A DNA stretch of 64,000 nt from Lachnospiraceae bacterium (GTDB lineage: Bacteria; Bacillota; Clostridia; Lachnospirales; Lachnospiraceae): NCBI GenBank assembly GCA_017431515.1, contig JAFRKV010000038.1, forward strand, positions 186,001-250,000. Reading direction: 5' to 3'. Positions 25,691 to 34,610 of this stretch are shown one piece after another. The notes beneath the pieces were generated by a model. It did no database searches, was not told the DNA's origin, and saw nothing but the letters and a program-made list of their open reading frames with translations. The translations under genes were made by a program, and so were the position numbers. Positions within the stretch are counted from its first letter, which is position 1; each line of letters opens with the position of its first letter.

Positions 25691-25923
25691 TGCCCGCGCA
25701 TCTGCGCATCTCCATCTCCGCACATTCACGCCGCACCTCTGACCGCATAACATCATCATCTTATCACTCCATACACAAAATCGTCAATGACTTTCCGAGG
25801 ATCGTCAGGGATCACTCGGATGCGGTTGATCTGATAATTGACACAGGCGTTCAGATGTGTCATTCTGAATACGGATCGCGAAAACGGCCGGATTTCTGAT
25901 ACAAGAGTCAATGATTTAGAAGC

Positions 25924-26659
25924 ATGAATCAACGGACGGGGATTACAAAGGCACAGCTTCAATATCTTGCAATCATAGCCATGGTGGCAGATCATGCGGC
26001 ATGGGTATTTTTGGATTTTCAAACGCCGATCGGATTTGCGGTTCATGTCTTCGGCAGGCTGACTCTGCCGATCATGTGCTTTTTATCGCAGAGGGCTTTG
26101 CCCACACCCATAACATCAAACGTTATATCCTTCGGATGGCGGTCTTTGCAGCGATCTCTATCATTCCTTTCTATCTGTTTTTTCCTGGGAGTACGGTTAC
26201 CGGCAGAACATCATTTTTGATGAATTGCTTGCGCTTCTGGCATTGTGCGCCATGAAGCTTGGCAACATCAAAAAAGTGGTGCGGATCATCCTCGTGGTGC
26301 TTCTGTTTGCCGTATCACTGCTGATGTCCGGCTGGCCTGTGATGTCGATCATTTATGCTTTTGTGTTCACTTACAACAAGGAGTTTAAAAACAAGGCAAA
26401 ATGGTTTTGCGTTTTCACCTTGATCCTGTCGGCGACGGTGGCGGCAGTTGTCACTGCTTCACGCGTGAATCCGTCCCTTGGCATCACCTGGTCGTATGGC
26501 CAGGCTGTCTACCTTTCGGGATTTATGCTCGCGCTGATTCCCTTGTCGAGATACAACGGACAGAAGGGCGTCACGCACACGGGAAGATATTTTTTCTATG
26601 TTTTTTACCCCCTTCACTTTTTGGTGCTTTGGGGCCTGCAGAAGCTGATTTTGGGATAG
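25924..26659 (+). pseudogene. TraX-family membrane protein, two frameshifts
   Basis: Three frames must be joined to give one TraX-like protein of about 245 residues: ITKAQLQYLAIIAMVADH..FGRLTLPIMCF in frame 1, then FIAEGFAHTHNIKRYILRM..PFYLFF in frame 3, then SWEYGYRQNIIFDELLALLALCAMK to the stop at 26659 in frame 2. Both breaks lie in T runs (26080-26084 and 26178-26183) and each is repaired by one extra T. TraX relatives are acyltransferase-3-like membrane proteins; the family role in chromosomes is unclear. It is either a true pseudogene or has homopolymer errors in the sequence. Confidence 0.8.
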
Positions 26660-26677
26660 ACCGGAGGACGCCCCGAT

Positions 26678-27647
26678 ATGATCAACCACATTGTTTCCTA
26701 TGAGATCGCTTCGATTCCCATCTTTATTATCATCATCATGGCCTCTGTTTCCCGCAGGCTTACCAAGATGGGGGAGCGGGTATACTCGGATTACATTCAT
26801 ATCGTGGATCAGGAGATCAACGAATATGCCAGAAAAGAAAAGATCCCCTGCGAGTTTTATTATGAAGAACCGGGCATGCTCTTTTTTATTCTGGAGGATA
26901 CCTCGTATAATCCCGTGCAGGGCATACCGGCGTTCGGTCAATGAGGGCGGTTTTGAAATGGGATATGCGCCCGTATACTCCTGTGCAGAGGGGAAACATC
27001 TCTCTGCCTGGGCGGTTTACCGGATCAATGATCCCGAATACGGACAGATCGATCAGGAAACGGTGGAAATGATTGCCAGAGACAGGGGCGCTTTGGGGAT
27101 GCTGGAGGAGCATATCATAGAGCAGACCTTTTCCTATGTGGGCAGCGGCGCCATGTCAACGCAGGGGCTGTCTTATATCGTCATCAGGCTTTCCTCTTCT
27201 CTGGCGATGCAGAAAAACTTTACAGATCATATCTGGAACATGCGCAGCAAATACAATCTCCATGCGGAGCAGATCTGTTTTGCTTTTACGGAGCTGGGGG
27301 ATCAGGATGCAAGCGCCGGCCTGCTGGATAATATCAAAAAACTGACCCTTCAGGGATATCGGGTTGCTTTGGACGGATACGGCAACGGATCCCTGAACAT
27401 CCGCCGGATCAGTGAGTTGTCCGTCAATACTGTCAGATTGGATCAAAGCCTCATCGATGAGATGGAGCTGCCGGGGGGAGAAGCGGTGCTGCGCGGCATG
27501 ATCGGCATGCTGCAAAGCATTCCGCTGACGGTGGTGGTGCCGGGCGTGGATGATGAAAAGACGAGGGACAGACTCCTGGATATGGGGTGCGACCTGATGA
27601 TGGGAAAATTGTTTGTTATGGAAACTTCAGAGCACAGGGATTTTTGA
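26678..27647 (+). pseudogene. Remnant of a GGDEF-EAL protein
   Basis: An 88-codon frame from ATG 26678 (GGAGG ahead) has a hydrophobic start (SYEIASIPIFIIIIMASVS), then a segment like the end of a GGDEF domain (CEFYYEEPGMLFFIL in place of the GGDEF strand), and stops at 26944. A second frame continues from about 26930 to 27647 as an EAL-like domain: QGYRVALDGYGNGSLNIRR, VNTVRLDQSLIDE, MGKLFVME. The usual EAL and DDFG residues are replaced (AVY, DGYG). A frameshift near 26935 and probable loss of the region between the membrane helix and the GGDEF end indicate decay. Confidence 0.65.
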
Positions 27648-27672
27648 CCCACACTCTGTTTTATAGTATAAT
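27644..27672 (+). promoter_or_regulatory. Sigma-A promoter for lipoprotein gene
   Basis: TTGACC at 27644-27649 and TATAAT at 27667-27672 with 17-base spacing. The ribosome site GGAGAGGG follows at 27690-27697. Confidence 0.8.
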
Positions 27673-27707
27673 AAAAAAGACTTTTTAACGGAGAGGGTAG
27701 TTTTGTG

Positions 27708-28712
27708 ATGAAAAAAAGAGGGATCCTTGCGTGTACGGCGGTTGTTCTGGCCTGCTCCTCGTTCTTCGGATGCGGTGACAAGAAAGGCGTCACCGATGCA
27801 ACCGAGCAGCGCGCGCAAATGGATGCATATCAAAACGGCACAGCAAAGATGGTACTCGGTGAGGTGACCTTTGAAGTGCCATCGGACTGGAAGGCGGAGG
27901 AAAACGAGGAAGGACGCCTTGTGGCGGTGGCGACGGATGATGACGGCACGGATGTCGCCTTTACGTTCACCTATTCAGAGACAGAAGAACCCACAAAGAA
28001 TCATGATCTCGTGGATCAGACGCTGGAAACCGGCGCAGCCATTGTCGGATACCCGGCGGATCAATGGAAAACCACAGGCTTCCAGGATGTCGCGGAAGCA
28101 AAGTCCGGTACGTATACTTACACCGTGGACGGGGTGACTTACGATGAGACCGGTCTGGCGATTCCCATCGGCGGCAAAGGCTGCCTTGTCATCAGAGAAA
28201 CCATCGTTGACGGGAATTATGACGCGTTTCAGGATGATTACGATTATATCATCCGTTCGATCAAGCTGCCGGAGAAAGCAGGAGACGACCATGCCGCGGG
28301 GATGGAGTATTCCTCGCTTTATGAGACCTCCTACACGCTTCCCAGCGGGGCGCAGCTTTCCGCATCCGTTGCGGAAAATGACGAGGACGATTCTTTAAGC
28401 TATCTGTATGAGCTCAGCGGAGATAATGCCAATACGCTTTCCTGCGATACCATCTATCTGTATCTTCTGGTGACCGGCGCCAATCAGACGACCTATCGCA
28501 TCACGACCCACTTCGGAGACCTGACGGCAACGGTTTCACCCACAGAACGTTCCGGCATCAACACGGATGGAAGCACCGTGGAGATGGGATTTCCGGACTG
28601 GCTGAATCCGTACTTCGAACAAACCGCAGAGGGGGATTCGGATGTCATGGCGATGAACAAAAACCTGACCGAATTTTTCTCGGCTGCGGAGCTGGTAACC
28701 AAAGAACAATAA
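27708..28712 (+). CDS. Predicted lipoprotein of unknown function
   Basis: A 334-residue protein with a lipoprotein signal peptide (KKRGILACTAVVLACSSFFGC; the lipobox Cys is residue 22). The exported part falls into two halves: residues about 45-180 resemble the PsbP/LpqN-like stress-protein layout (VTFEVPSDWKAEE, then IIRSIKLPEK), and the rest is acidic with no family recognised. It should sit on the outer face of the membrane. The start is ATG 27708; a GTG one codon earlier is equally near the ribosome site. It has its own promoter and is followed 19 bases later by the phosphodiesterase-fold gene. Confidence 0.7.
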   Translation: MKKRGILACTAVVLACSSFFGCGDKKGVTDATEQRAQMDAYQNGTAKMVLGEVTFEVPSDWKAEENEEGRLVAVATDDDGTDVAFTFTYSETEEPTKNHDLVDQTLETGAAIVGYPADQWKTTGFQDVAEAKSGTYTYTVDGVTYDETGLAIPIGGKGCLVIRETIVDGNYDAFQDDYDYIIRSIKLPEKAGDDHAAGMEYSSLYETSYTLPSGAQLSASVAENDEDDSLSYLYELSGDNANTLSCDTIYLYLLVTGANQTTYRITTHFGDLTATVSPTERSGINTDGSTVEMGFPDWLNPYFEQTAEGDSDVMAMNKNLTEFFSAAELVTKEQ

Positions 28713-28731
28713 GGACGGAGGTTTTTCCGAA

Positions 28732-29847
28732 GTGCCGATGGAAGACGACAAAAGAGAAAAAGAAAGGAAAAAATCCAGGATCTGGCAAAAGCTTCTGATT
28801 TGGTCTGTCAATGTCCTGATCGGGCTTGTGTTGACCTTTATCATCCTGATCGGGATCCTGTATGTTTCGGAGTATAAGCCGAATCCGGTGGAGCAGCTCG
28901 GGGTGGATGAGGTGCCGGAGGATCAGATTCCGCTCCACGAACCCATTACCCTGATGACATATAACATCGGATATGGCGCGCTGGGAGACAATGCCGACTT
29001 TTTTATGGATGGCGGCAAAAGCGTCAAGACTGCGACGCAGGATCGTGTTTACGAGAATATGGATGAGATCGTATCCGCCACAGAGGAGATGAATCCGGAT
29101 ATCATCTTCTATCAGGAGGTGGATGAGAACTCCCACCGCAGTTCCCACATGAACGAAGTGAACTATCTGGAATGGGCGTTTCCGGATTATGAAACAGCAT
29201 TCGCATACAATTTCCGCGTATGGTTTATCCCTTATCCGCTTCCGCCCATCGGAAAGGTCAATTCCGGGATCATGACACTGAGCCGTTACGAGATAGAGGA
29301 GGCGGAGCGGGTCTCGCTGCCGTGTCCTTTTACCGGGATCGAACGTCTCGGGAACCTGAAGCGGTGTCTTCTGGTGGCGCATCTTCCCGTCGAAGGATCT
29401 GACCGGGAGCTCACGCTGATCAACCTTCATCTGGAAGCGTATGATGACGGGGAAGGAAAGGCCGCGCAGACGGAAAAACTGCGTGAAGTGCTGCAGGCAG
29501 AATATGAAAAAGGAAATTACGTGATCGCAGGCGGAGATTTCAATCAGGTGTTTTCCGGCGTCGACCCCGATATCTACCCGGTTCGGGAAGGATATTGGCA
29601 GCCCGGCGTGATTCAGGAAGGGGATTTTTCGGACGACTGGCAGTTTGTGATGGATCCGTCAATGCCCACCTGCCGCTCTCTGGATCGCCCGTACGCCGGC
29701 GCGGATCCGGATACGTTCCAATATTATATGATCGATGGATATATCCTTTCCTCAAATGTAAAACTGATCGGGGTCGAGACGCAGAATCTCGGGTTTGTCA
29801 GCTCGGATCACAACCCCGTCCTGATGCAGGTGGTGCTGGAAGAGTAA
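28732..29847 (+). CDS. Membrane-anchored endonuclease/exonuclease/phosphatase-fold protein
   Basis: A 371-residue protein with one N-terminal membrane helix at about 24-46 (LLIWSVNVLIGLVLTFIILIG) and an extracytoplasmic EEP-fold domain: LMTYNIGYGALG, PDIIFYQEVDE, LINLHLEAYDD, VIAGGDFNQVF and VSSDHNPVLM carry the expected Asn, Glu, Asp/Asn and Asp-His catalytic residues. The substrate may be a phosphodiester of a lipid or nucleotide; this cannot be settled from sequence. GTG 28732 is chosen because GGAGG is 10 bases ahead; ATG 28738 is further off. Confidence 0.82.
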   Translation: MPMEDDKREKERKKSRIWQKLLIWSVNVLIGLVLTFIILIGILYVSEYKPNPVEQLGVDEVPEDQIPLHEPITLMTYNIGYGALGDNADFFMDGGKSVKTATQDRVYENMDEIVSATEEMNPDIIFYQEVDENSHRSSHMNEVNYLEWAFPDYETAFAYNFRVWFIPYPLPPIGKVNSGIMTLSRYEIEEAERVSLPCPFTGIERLGNLKRCLLVAHLPVEGSDRELTLINLHLEAYDDGEGKAAQTEKLREVLQAEYEKGNYVIAGGDFNQVFSGVDPDIYPVREGYWQPGVIQEGDFSDDWQFVMDPSMPTCRSLDRPYAGADPDTFQYYMIDGYILSSNVKLIGVETQNLGFVSSDHNPVLMQVVLEE

Positions 29848-29868
29848 AAGAAAGGGACAGGCACATTT

Positions 29869-30105
29869 ATGGAAGAACAGATTAACCCGGTTCTGTTGCG
29901 GTTTTTGGAGGCAGACAGTGCGGAAGAAAAAAGCGAGCTCCTGAAAAACCAGGATCTGGAGGTGACGGATCGTCTGATCGATGATCTGGCGGCGTCCATG
30001 GATCTCGTGATTCCGGACGGATCGACGGAGGAGCGTTTTCAAAAGTTGAAAAATGCCGTGTCGACCCGCGCGAAATACGAGTTGGAACGTTCCCGGAAAT
30101 GTTAA
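29869..30105 (+). CDS. Small helical protein of unknown function
   Basis: A 78-residue acidic protein, predicted mostly helical (PVLLRFLEADSAEEKSELL). It has no signal peptide, membrane segment or recognised family. It starts 21 bases after the preceding gene, with AAAGGGA about 12 bases ahead. Its stop overlaps the stop of the convergent DJ-1-family gene (30102-30105). Confidence 0.6.
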   Translation: MEEQINPVLLRFLEADSAEEKSELLKNQDLEVTDRLIDDLAASMDLVIPDGSTEERFQKLKNAVSTRAKYELERSRKC

Positions 30106-30650
30106 TAGACCAAGTGTTTTTTGACTTCGTAGACAGTCGCTTCGTCTGATAAGTAGCGGACGATGGCAAGCGCGAAGTCTATGGCGGTGCCCATCCCGCG
30201 GCTTGTGATGATATTGCCGGATTGTACGACGGTGACGCCAGTTGCGACCTCGGCTCCGGTCAGGGCAGATTCAAAGCCGGGATGGCAGGTGGCTTCTTTC
30301 CCTTCCAGCAGACCGGCAGCGCCCAGTACGGAAGGTGCAGCACAGATCGCAGCGACAAGCTTTTGCTCCGCTGCGTATTTTTTGATCAGCTGATTGACGC
30401 CGTCGTGCTCTTTTAAATGATTGGTGCCGGGCATTCCGCCGGGCAGCACGATCCCGTCCAGCGCATCAAAATCCGTGTCTTCAAACAGCTGTTCCGCAAG
30501 GAACTGAATCTTTCTGGAACCGTGGATCATGAGATCTCCCGTGATCGAGATCATCCGGATCTCCAGTTTTGCGCGGCGCATCACGTCGACAACCGCCAAT
30601 GCTTCGATTTCTTCGCAGCCGTCTGCGAGCAAAATGCCGATGGTTTTCAT
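30102..30650 (-). CDS. DJ-1/PfpI (YajL/ThiJ) family protein
   Basis: A 182-residue DJ-1-superfamily protein: TIGILLADGCEEIEAL at the start (with the conserved Glu), VLPGGMPGTNHL, and the nucleophile elbow VAAICAAPSVLG with the reactive Cys. Members act as glyoxalase/deglycase-like or stress proteins. GGAGG is 9 bases ahead of the ATG at 30650. It is the only gene on this strand between 25.5 and 47.8 kb and converges with the small gene 29869-30105. Confidence 0.9.
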   Translation of the reverse strand: MKTIGILLADGCEEIEALAVVDVMRRAKLEIRMISITGDLMIHGSRKIQFLAEQLFEDTDFDALDGIVLPGGMPGTNHLKEHDGVNQLIKKYAAEQKLVAAICAAPSVLGAAGLLEGKEATCHPGFESALTGAEVATGVTVVQSGNIITSRGMGTAIDFALAIVRYLSDEATVYEVKKHLVY

Positions 30651-30719
30651 TTGGCAAGGCCTCCCTCGTTCATATTTTCGTTTATCATAACACAGGTAAT
30701 GGAAGGAGAACAACGTCTG

Positions 30720-31214
30720 ATGGAGATTGAAAGAAAGTTTTTGATCCGGGAACTTCCGGCGGATCTGGAATCCTATCCCCATGAGAGGATCGAGCAGGGG
30801 TATCTGTGCACGGATCCGGTGGTGCGGGTGCGAAGGCAGGGAGATCGATACCTTCTGACGTACAAGGGACGGGGGCTGATGGCGCGGGAGGAAACAAACC
30901 TTCCGTTGACGGAAGAGGCGTATGCGCACCTGATCCAAAAGGCAGATGGACGGATCATTGCCAAAACAAGATACCGGATTCCCTATTTGTCTTACACCAT
31001 CGAGCTGGATCTGTTTGATGAGGTGCGGATCGAAAGCGAAGACCCCCTGATCATGGCGGAGGTGGAATTTCCCACACTGCAGGAAGCCGGTGCTTTCGTG
31101 GCGCCGACCTGGTTCGGGGAGGATGTGACGGAAGATGTCCGCTATCATAACAGCCGGATGTCCGCGGAAAAATCCTTTGCAAACAGTTCAAACTGTGCTA
31201 TAATGCAAAAATGA
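30720..31214 (+). CDS. CYTH-domain protein (triphosphate tunnel family)
   Basis: A 164-residue protein that begins MEIERKFLI, the ExExK signature of CYTH enzymes, which use metal-bound triphosphate substrates. Other matches are VRVRRQGDRYLLTYKGRG and ETNLPLTEEAY, with a K-x-R pair (AKTRYRIP) and EIDLFD/EVEFP-like acidic strands. Inorganic triphosphatase or adenylate-cyclase-like activity is possible; members of this size are often triphosphatases. GGAAGGAG lies 11 bases before ATG 30720. The tig promoter is inside its 3' end. Confidence 0.88.
   Translation: MEIERKFLIRELPADLESYPHERIEQGYLCTDPVVRVRRQGDRYLLTYKGRGLMAREETNLPLTEEAYAHLIQKADGRIIAKTRYRIPYLSYTIELDLFDEVRIESEDPLIMAEVEFPTLQEAGAFVAPTWFGEDVTEDVRYHNSRMSAEKSFANSSNCAIMQK
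31177..31204 (+). promoter_or_regulatory. Sigma-A promoter for tig-clpP-clpX
   Basis: TTGCAA at 31177-31182 and TATAAT at 31199-31204 with 16-base spacing. No CIRCE or CtsR-type operator was seen nearby. Confidence 0.8.
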
Positions 31215-31290
31215 CTGTAAAGGGGTTCTTATGCCCATTTTGCGGAAAAGAAATGTAGAGAGGAACAAGAAGAGAGGTATCAGGACAGGA

Positions 31291-32646
31291 ATGAGTGTAC
31301 AGGTAGAAAATCTGGAAAAGAACATGGTAAAGCTGACCGTCGAGGTCCCGGCGGACAAGGTGGAGGAAGCGATCAAAAAGGCATACAACAAGCAGAAAGG
31401 AAAGATCGCCATTCACGGCTTCCGGAAGGGAAAGGTGCCGCAGAATATCATCGAAAAGATGTACGGCCCGGAGGTCTTTTATGAGGAAGCATCGGATATT
31501 CTGATCGAAGGTTCCTATGCGGACGCGCTAGATGAGTGCGGGGAAGAGATCGTTTCCCGGCCGTCCATCGAGATCGTGCAGATCGAAAAAGGAAAGGCGT
31601 TTATCTATACGGCGGAAGCTGCGAAGCGTCCGGAAGTGAAACTCGGGAAATACAAGGGCGTCACGGTGACGAAGGCAGATACGACGGTGACCGATGCCGA
31701 AGTGGACGAGGCGGTGGAGAAGGAACGGAACCGCAATGCCCGCTCCATTACGGATGAGAACCGGGTGATCGAAAACGGCGACACTGCGGTGATTGATTTT
31801 GAGGGCTTTTTGGACGGAAAGGCGTTTGAAGGCGGAAAAGGAGAGAACCATCCGCTGGAGATCGGCTCCGAAAGCTTCATTCCGGGCTTTGAAGAGCAGC
31901 TGATCGGCAAGAAAGCCGGTGATGAGACGGATGTGAATGTGACCTTCCCGGAGGATTATCATGCGGAGGACCTGGCAGGCAAGGCGGTTGTCTTCAAGGT
32001 GAAGATCCACGAGGTACGTTACAAAGAACTTCCTGAGCTGAACGATGAATTCGCCCAGGATGTTTCCGAATTTGATACCCTTGCGGAATACAAGGAAGAA
32101 GTCAAAAAGAACCTGACGAAAAATAAAGAGAATGAGGCAAAGCGCAAGAAGGAAGACGAGGCCATTGAGAAGATCATCGAGACCTCCGAGATGGATATCC
32201 CCGCGCCGATGATCGAGACCCAGATCGACTCCATGATGAGGGAGTTTGCTTCCCGGATGCAGATGCAGGGACTGAATATGCAGCAGTACATGCAGTTCAC
32301 GGGTCAGACGACGGACATGATGCGCGACCAACTGCGTGAAGAGGCGGAGAACCGCATCAAGAGCAGTCTCGTGCTGGAGCAGATCGTGAAGGATGAAGGG
32401 ATCGAGATCTCTGAGGAGGAAGTCGATGCCAAGATCCGGGAGATGGCAGAGAATTACAAAATGGAATTTGACGAGCTGAAGAAGATGTACGATGAGGCGC
32501 AGACGGAAACCTTAAAGCGCGAGATCGGCATCGAAAAAGCCATCGATGTGATCCTGGACAACGCAAAAGAGACCGCTGTCAAGAAGACGTCCAAGAAGAA
32601 AGAGGACAAGGCTGCTGACGAGAAAGCCGAGGAGGAGTCAAAATGA
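31291..32646 (+). CDS. tig: Trigger factor (ribosome-bound chaperone, PPIase)
   Basis: A 451-residue protein with the ribosome-binding domain ([14 protein letters not shown] carries the GFRxGKxP signature), a central FKBP-type domain (about 155-240: [31 protein letters not shown]) and the C-terminal chaperone domain, ending in a charged Lys/Glu tail. ATG 31291 gives the usual start [11 protein letters not shown], with AGGA 5 bases ahead; longer in-frame starts are not needed. The stop overlaps clpP by 4 bases. Confidence 0.97.
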   Translation: MSVQVENLEKNMVKLTVEVPADKVEEAIKKAYNKQKGKIAIHGFRKGKVPQNIIEKMYGPEVFYEEASDILIEGSYADALDECGEEIVSRPSIEIVQIEKGKAFIYTAEAAKRPEVKLGKYKGVTVTKADTTVTDAEVDEAVEKERNRNARSITDENRVIENGDTAVIDFEGFLDGKAFEGGKGENHPLEIGSESFIPGFEEQLIGKKAGDETDVNVTFPEDYHAEDLAGKAVVFKVKIHEVRYKELPELNDEFAQDVSEFDTLAEYKEEVKKNLTKNKENEAKRKKEDEAIEKIIETSEMDIPAPMIETQIDSMMREFASRMQMQGLNMQQYMQFTGQTTDMMRDQLREEAENRIKSSLVLEQIVKDEGIEISEEEVDAKIREMAENYKMEFDELKKMYDEAQTETLKREIGIEKAIDVILDNAKETAVKKTSKKKEDKAADEKAEEESK

Positions 32647-33251
32647 GTTTAATTCCTTATGTCATTGAACAGACCAGCAGAGGAGAGCGTTCCTACGATA
32701 TTTTTTCACGCCTTCTCAAGGACCGCATTATTTTCCTCGGAGAGGAAGTGAATGCCACCACAGGCAGTCTTGTGGTTGCGCAGCTTCTTTTCCTGGAATC
32801 GGAGGATCCGGGAAAGGATATCCACCTTTACATCAACTCTCCCGGCGGCGAAGTGCAGAGCGGAATGGCCATTTATGACACGATGCAGTATATCAAATGC
32901 GATGTGTCGACGATCTGCGTCGGCATGGCGGCAAGCATGGGCGCGTTCCTGCTGGCGGGCGGCGCCAAAGGAAAACGTTATGCCCTTCCGAATGCAGAGG
33001 TCATGATCCATCAGCCCAGCGGCGGCGCGAAAGGGCAGGCGACCGAGATTCAGATCGCGGCGGAGAACATTTTAAAGACCAAAAAGAAACTGAACGAGAT
33101 GCTGGCGGCAAATACCGGAAAACCCTTTGAACAGGTGGCGGAAGACACTGAGCGGGATCACTGGATGGACGCAAAAGAAGCCCTTGACTACGGGATCATC
33201 GACAGCATCATCGAGAAGAACAAATCGGAAGAGAAGAAGGAAGATTCATAA
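32643..33251 (+). CDS. clpP: ATP-dependent Clp protease proteolytic subunit
   Basis: A 202-residue serine protease of usual length. The catalytic Ser lies in [11 protein letters not shown], His in [13 protein letters not shown], and Asp in [15 protein letters not shown]. The N-terminal [22 protein letters not shown] is typical of the axial loop and core. It forms the 14-mer degradation chamber with ClpX, encoded next. It is coupled to tig by an ATGA overlap. Confidence 0.98.
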   Translation: MSLIPYVIEQTSRGERSYDIFSRLLKDRIIFLGEEVNATTGSLVVAQLLFLESEDPGKDIHLYINSPGGEVQSGMAIYDTMQYIKCDVSTICVGMAASMGAFLLAGGAKGKRYALPNAEVMIHQPSGGAKGQATEIQIAAENILKTKKKLNEMLAANTGKPFEQVAEDTERDHWMDAKEALDYGIIDSIIEKNKSEEKKEDS

Positions 33252-33263
33252 AAGGAAAGTGCC

Positions 33264-34544
33264 ATGGCAGGACGAAATACGATCGATGAAAAGATCCGGT
33301 GCTCTTTTTGCGGAAAGAGTCAGGATGAGGTAAAAAAACTGATTGCGGGACCGAATGGCGCCTACATCTGCGATGAATGCGTAGACATCTGCGCAGAGAT
33401 TATTGAAGAGGAACTGGAAGGCGAGGAAGAGCCGGCAGGAGAAAAAGACGCGCTGGAGATCAACCTGATCAAGCCGGAAGAGATGAAGGCCTTTTTGGAT
33501 GATTACGTGATCGGTCAGGAGGATGCCAAGAAGGTGCTGTCCGTGGCCGTCTACAATCATTACAAGCGGATCACGGCGGATCAGGAGTCCATGGATGTGG
33601 AGCTGCAAAAGAGCAACATCCTGATGCTCGGACCCACCGGTTCCGGAAAGACGCTGCTGGCGCAGACCCTGGCAAGAGTCCTGAATGTACCGTTTGCCAT
33701 TGCGGACGCAACGACTTTGACCGAGGCCGGATATGTGGGCGAGGACGTGGAAAACATCCTCCTGAAGCTGATCCAGGCGGCGGATTACGATGTGGATCGC
33801 GCCCAGTGTGGCATCATTTATATCGACGAGATTGACAAGATCACCAAAAAGACGGAGAACGTCTCCATCACGCGGGATGTTTCCGGTGAGGGCGTACAGC
33901 AGGCACTCTTAAAGATCCTGGAGGGAACGGTGGCATCGGTGCCGCCCCAGGGCGGCAGAAAGCATCCCCAGCAGGAGCTGATCCAGATTGACACGACGAA
34001 TATCCTGTTTATCTGTGGCGGTGCCTTTGACGGGCTTGACAAGATCATCGAGAGCCGGATCGATCAGAGTTCCATCGGGTTTGGCGCCGAGATCAAGGAA
34101 AAGCAGGACACGAATGTGGGGGAAATGTTTAAGAAAGCGGTGCCGCAGGATCTGATGAAGTTTGGTCTGATCCCGGAGTTTGTCGGCCGTGTGCCGATCG
34201 TTGTTTCCCTGGATAATCTGGATGTGGAGGCGATGATTCGGATCTTAAAGGAACCGAAGAATTCTCTGATCAAACAATATACCAAGCTCTTTGAGCTGGA
34301 CGGCGTGGAGCTGACCTTTGCGGAGGAAGCCATCAGAGAGATCGCCGAGAAGACCATGCGGCTGGAGACCGGGGCGAGAGGCCTGCGATCCATCATGGAA
34401 GAGGCGATGATGGACCTCATGTACAGGATTCCGTCGGATGAAACCATAGAGGCCTGCCGGATCACAAAGGATCTGATCGAGGGCAAGGGGAAAGCGGAAA
34501 TCGTTTACGCAAAAGTTTCCGACCAAGAAATGAAGAGCGCATAA
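33264..34544 (+). CDS. clpX: ATP-dependent Clp protease ATP-binding subunit ClpX
   Basis: A 426-residue AAA+ unfoldase with the N-terminal zinc-binding domain ([11 protein letters not shown] with CDECVDIC), Walker A GPTGSGKT, Walker [11 protein letters not shown], the pore loop [13 protein letters not shown] and RPTNSG-type arginine-finger region [10 protein letters not shown]. Residue spacing matches family norms. It starts 12 bases after clpP. A hairpin at 34564-34595 separates it from lon. Confidence 0.98.
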   Translation: MAGRNTIDEKIRCSFCGKSQDEVKKLIAGPNGAYICDECVDICAEIIEEELEGEEEPAGEKDALEINLIKPEEMKAFLDDYVIGQEDAKKVLSVAVYNHYKRITADQESMDVELQKSNILMLGPTGSGKTLLAQTLARVLNVPFAIADATTLTEAGYVGEDVENILLKLIQAADYDVDRAQCGIIYIDEIDKITKKTENVSITRDVSGEGVQQALLKILEGTVASVPPQGGRKHPQQELIQIDTTNILFICGGAFDGLDKIIESRIDQSSIGFGAEIKEKQDTNVGEMFKKAVPQDLMKFGLIPEFVGRVPIVVSLDNLDVEAMIRILKEPKNSLIKQYTKLFELDGVELTFAEEAIREIAEKTMRLETGARGLRSIMEEAMMDLMYRIPSDETIEACRITKDLIEGKGKAEIVYAKVSDQEMKSA

Positions 34545-34563
34545 GACGAGGCGCAGGAGACGG

Positions 34564-34595
34564 TTTAGCAGGTTGGCACAACCTGCTAAATCTTT
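34564..34595 (+). terminator. Hairpin between clpX and lon
   Basis: Perfect 11-base arms (TTTAGCAGGTT, 34564-34574; AACCTGCTAAA, 34580-34590) around a GGCAC loop, followed by TCTTT. The lon ribosome site is only a few bases downstream, so it may be a partial terminator or a control hairpin. No promoter for lon is visible between it and the gene. Confidence 0.65.
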
Positions 34596-34610
34596 ATGAG
34601 GGAAAACCAA

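Noticed and set aside
25838..25866. Promoter TTGACA-17-CATTCT ahead of the TraX remnant
   Set aside because: The -10 box is poor and the gene is broken, so it is not listed as a feature.
25430..27647. Integrative element inserted at tRNA-Leu
   Set aside because: No integrase, and no repeat of the tRNA 3' end was found; only decayed genes and palindromes are present.
30417..30719. Longer frame upstream of the CYTH gene
   Set aside because: It is the antisense of the DJ-1-family gene; MEIERKFLI at 30720 is the expected protein start.
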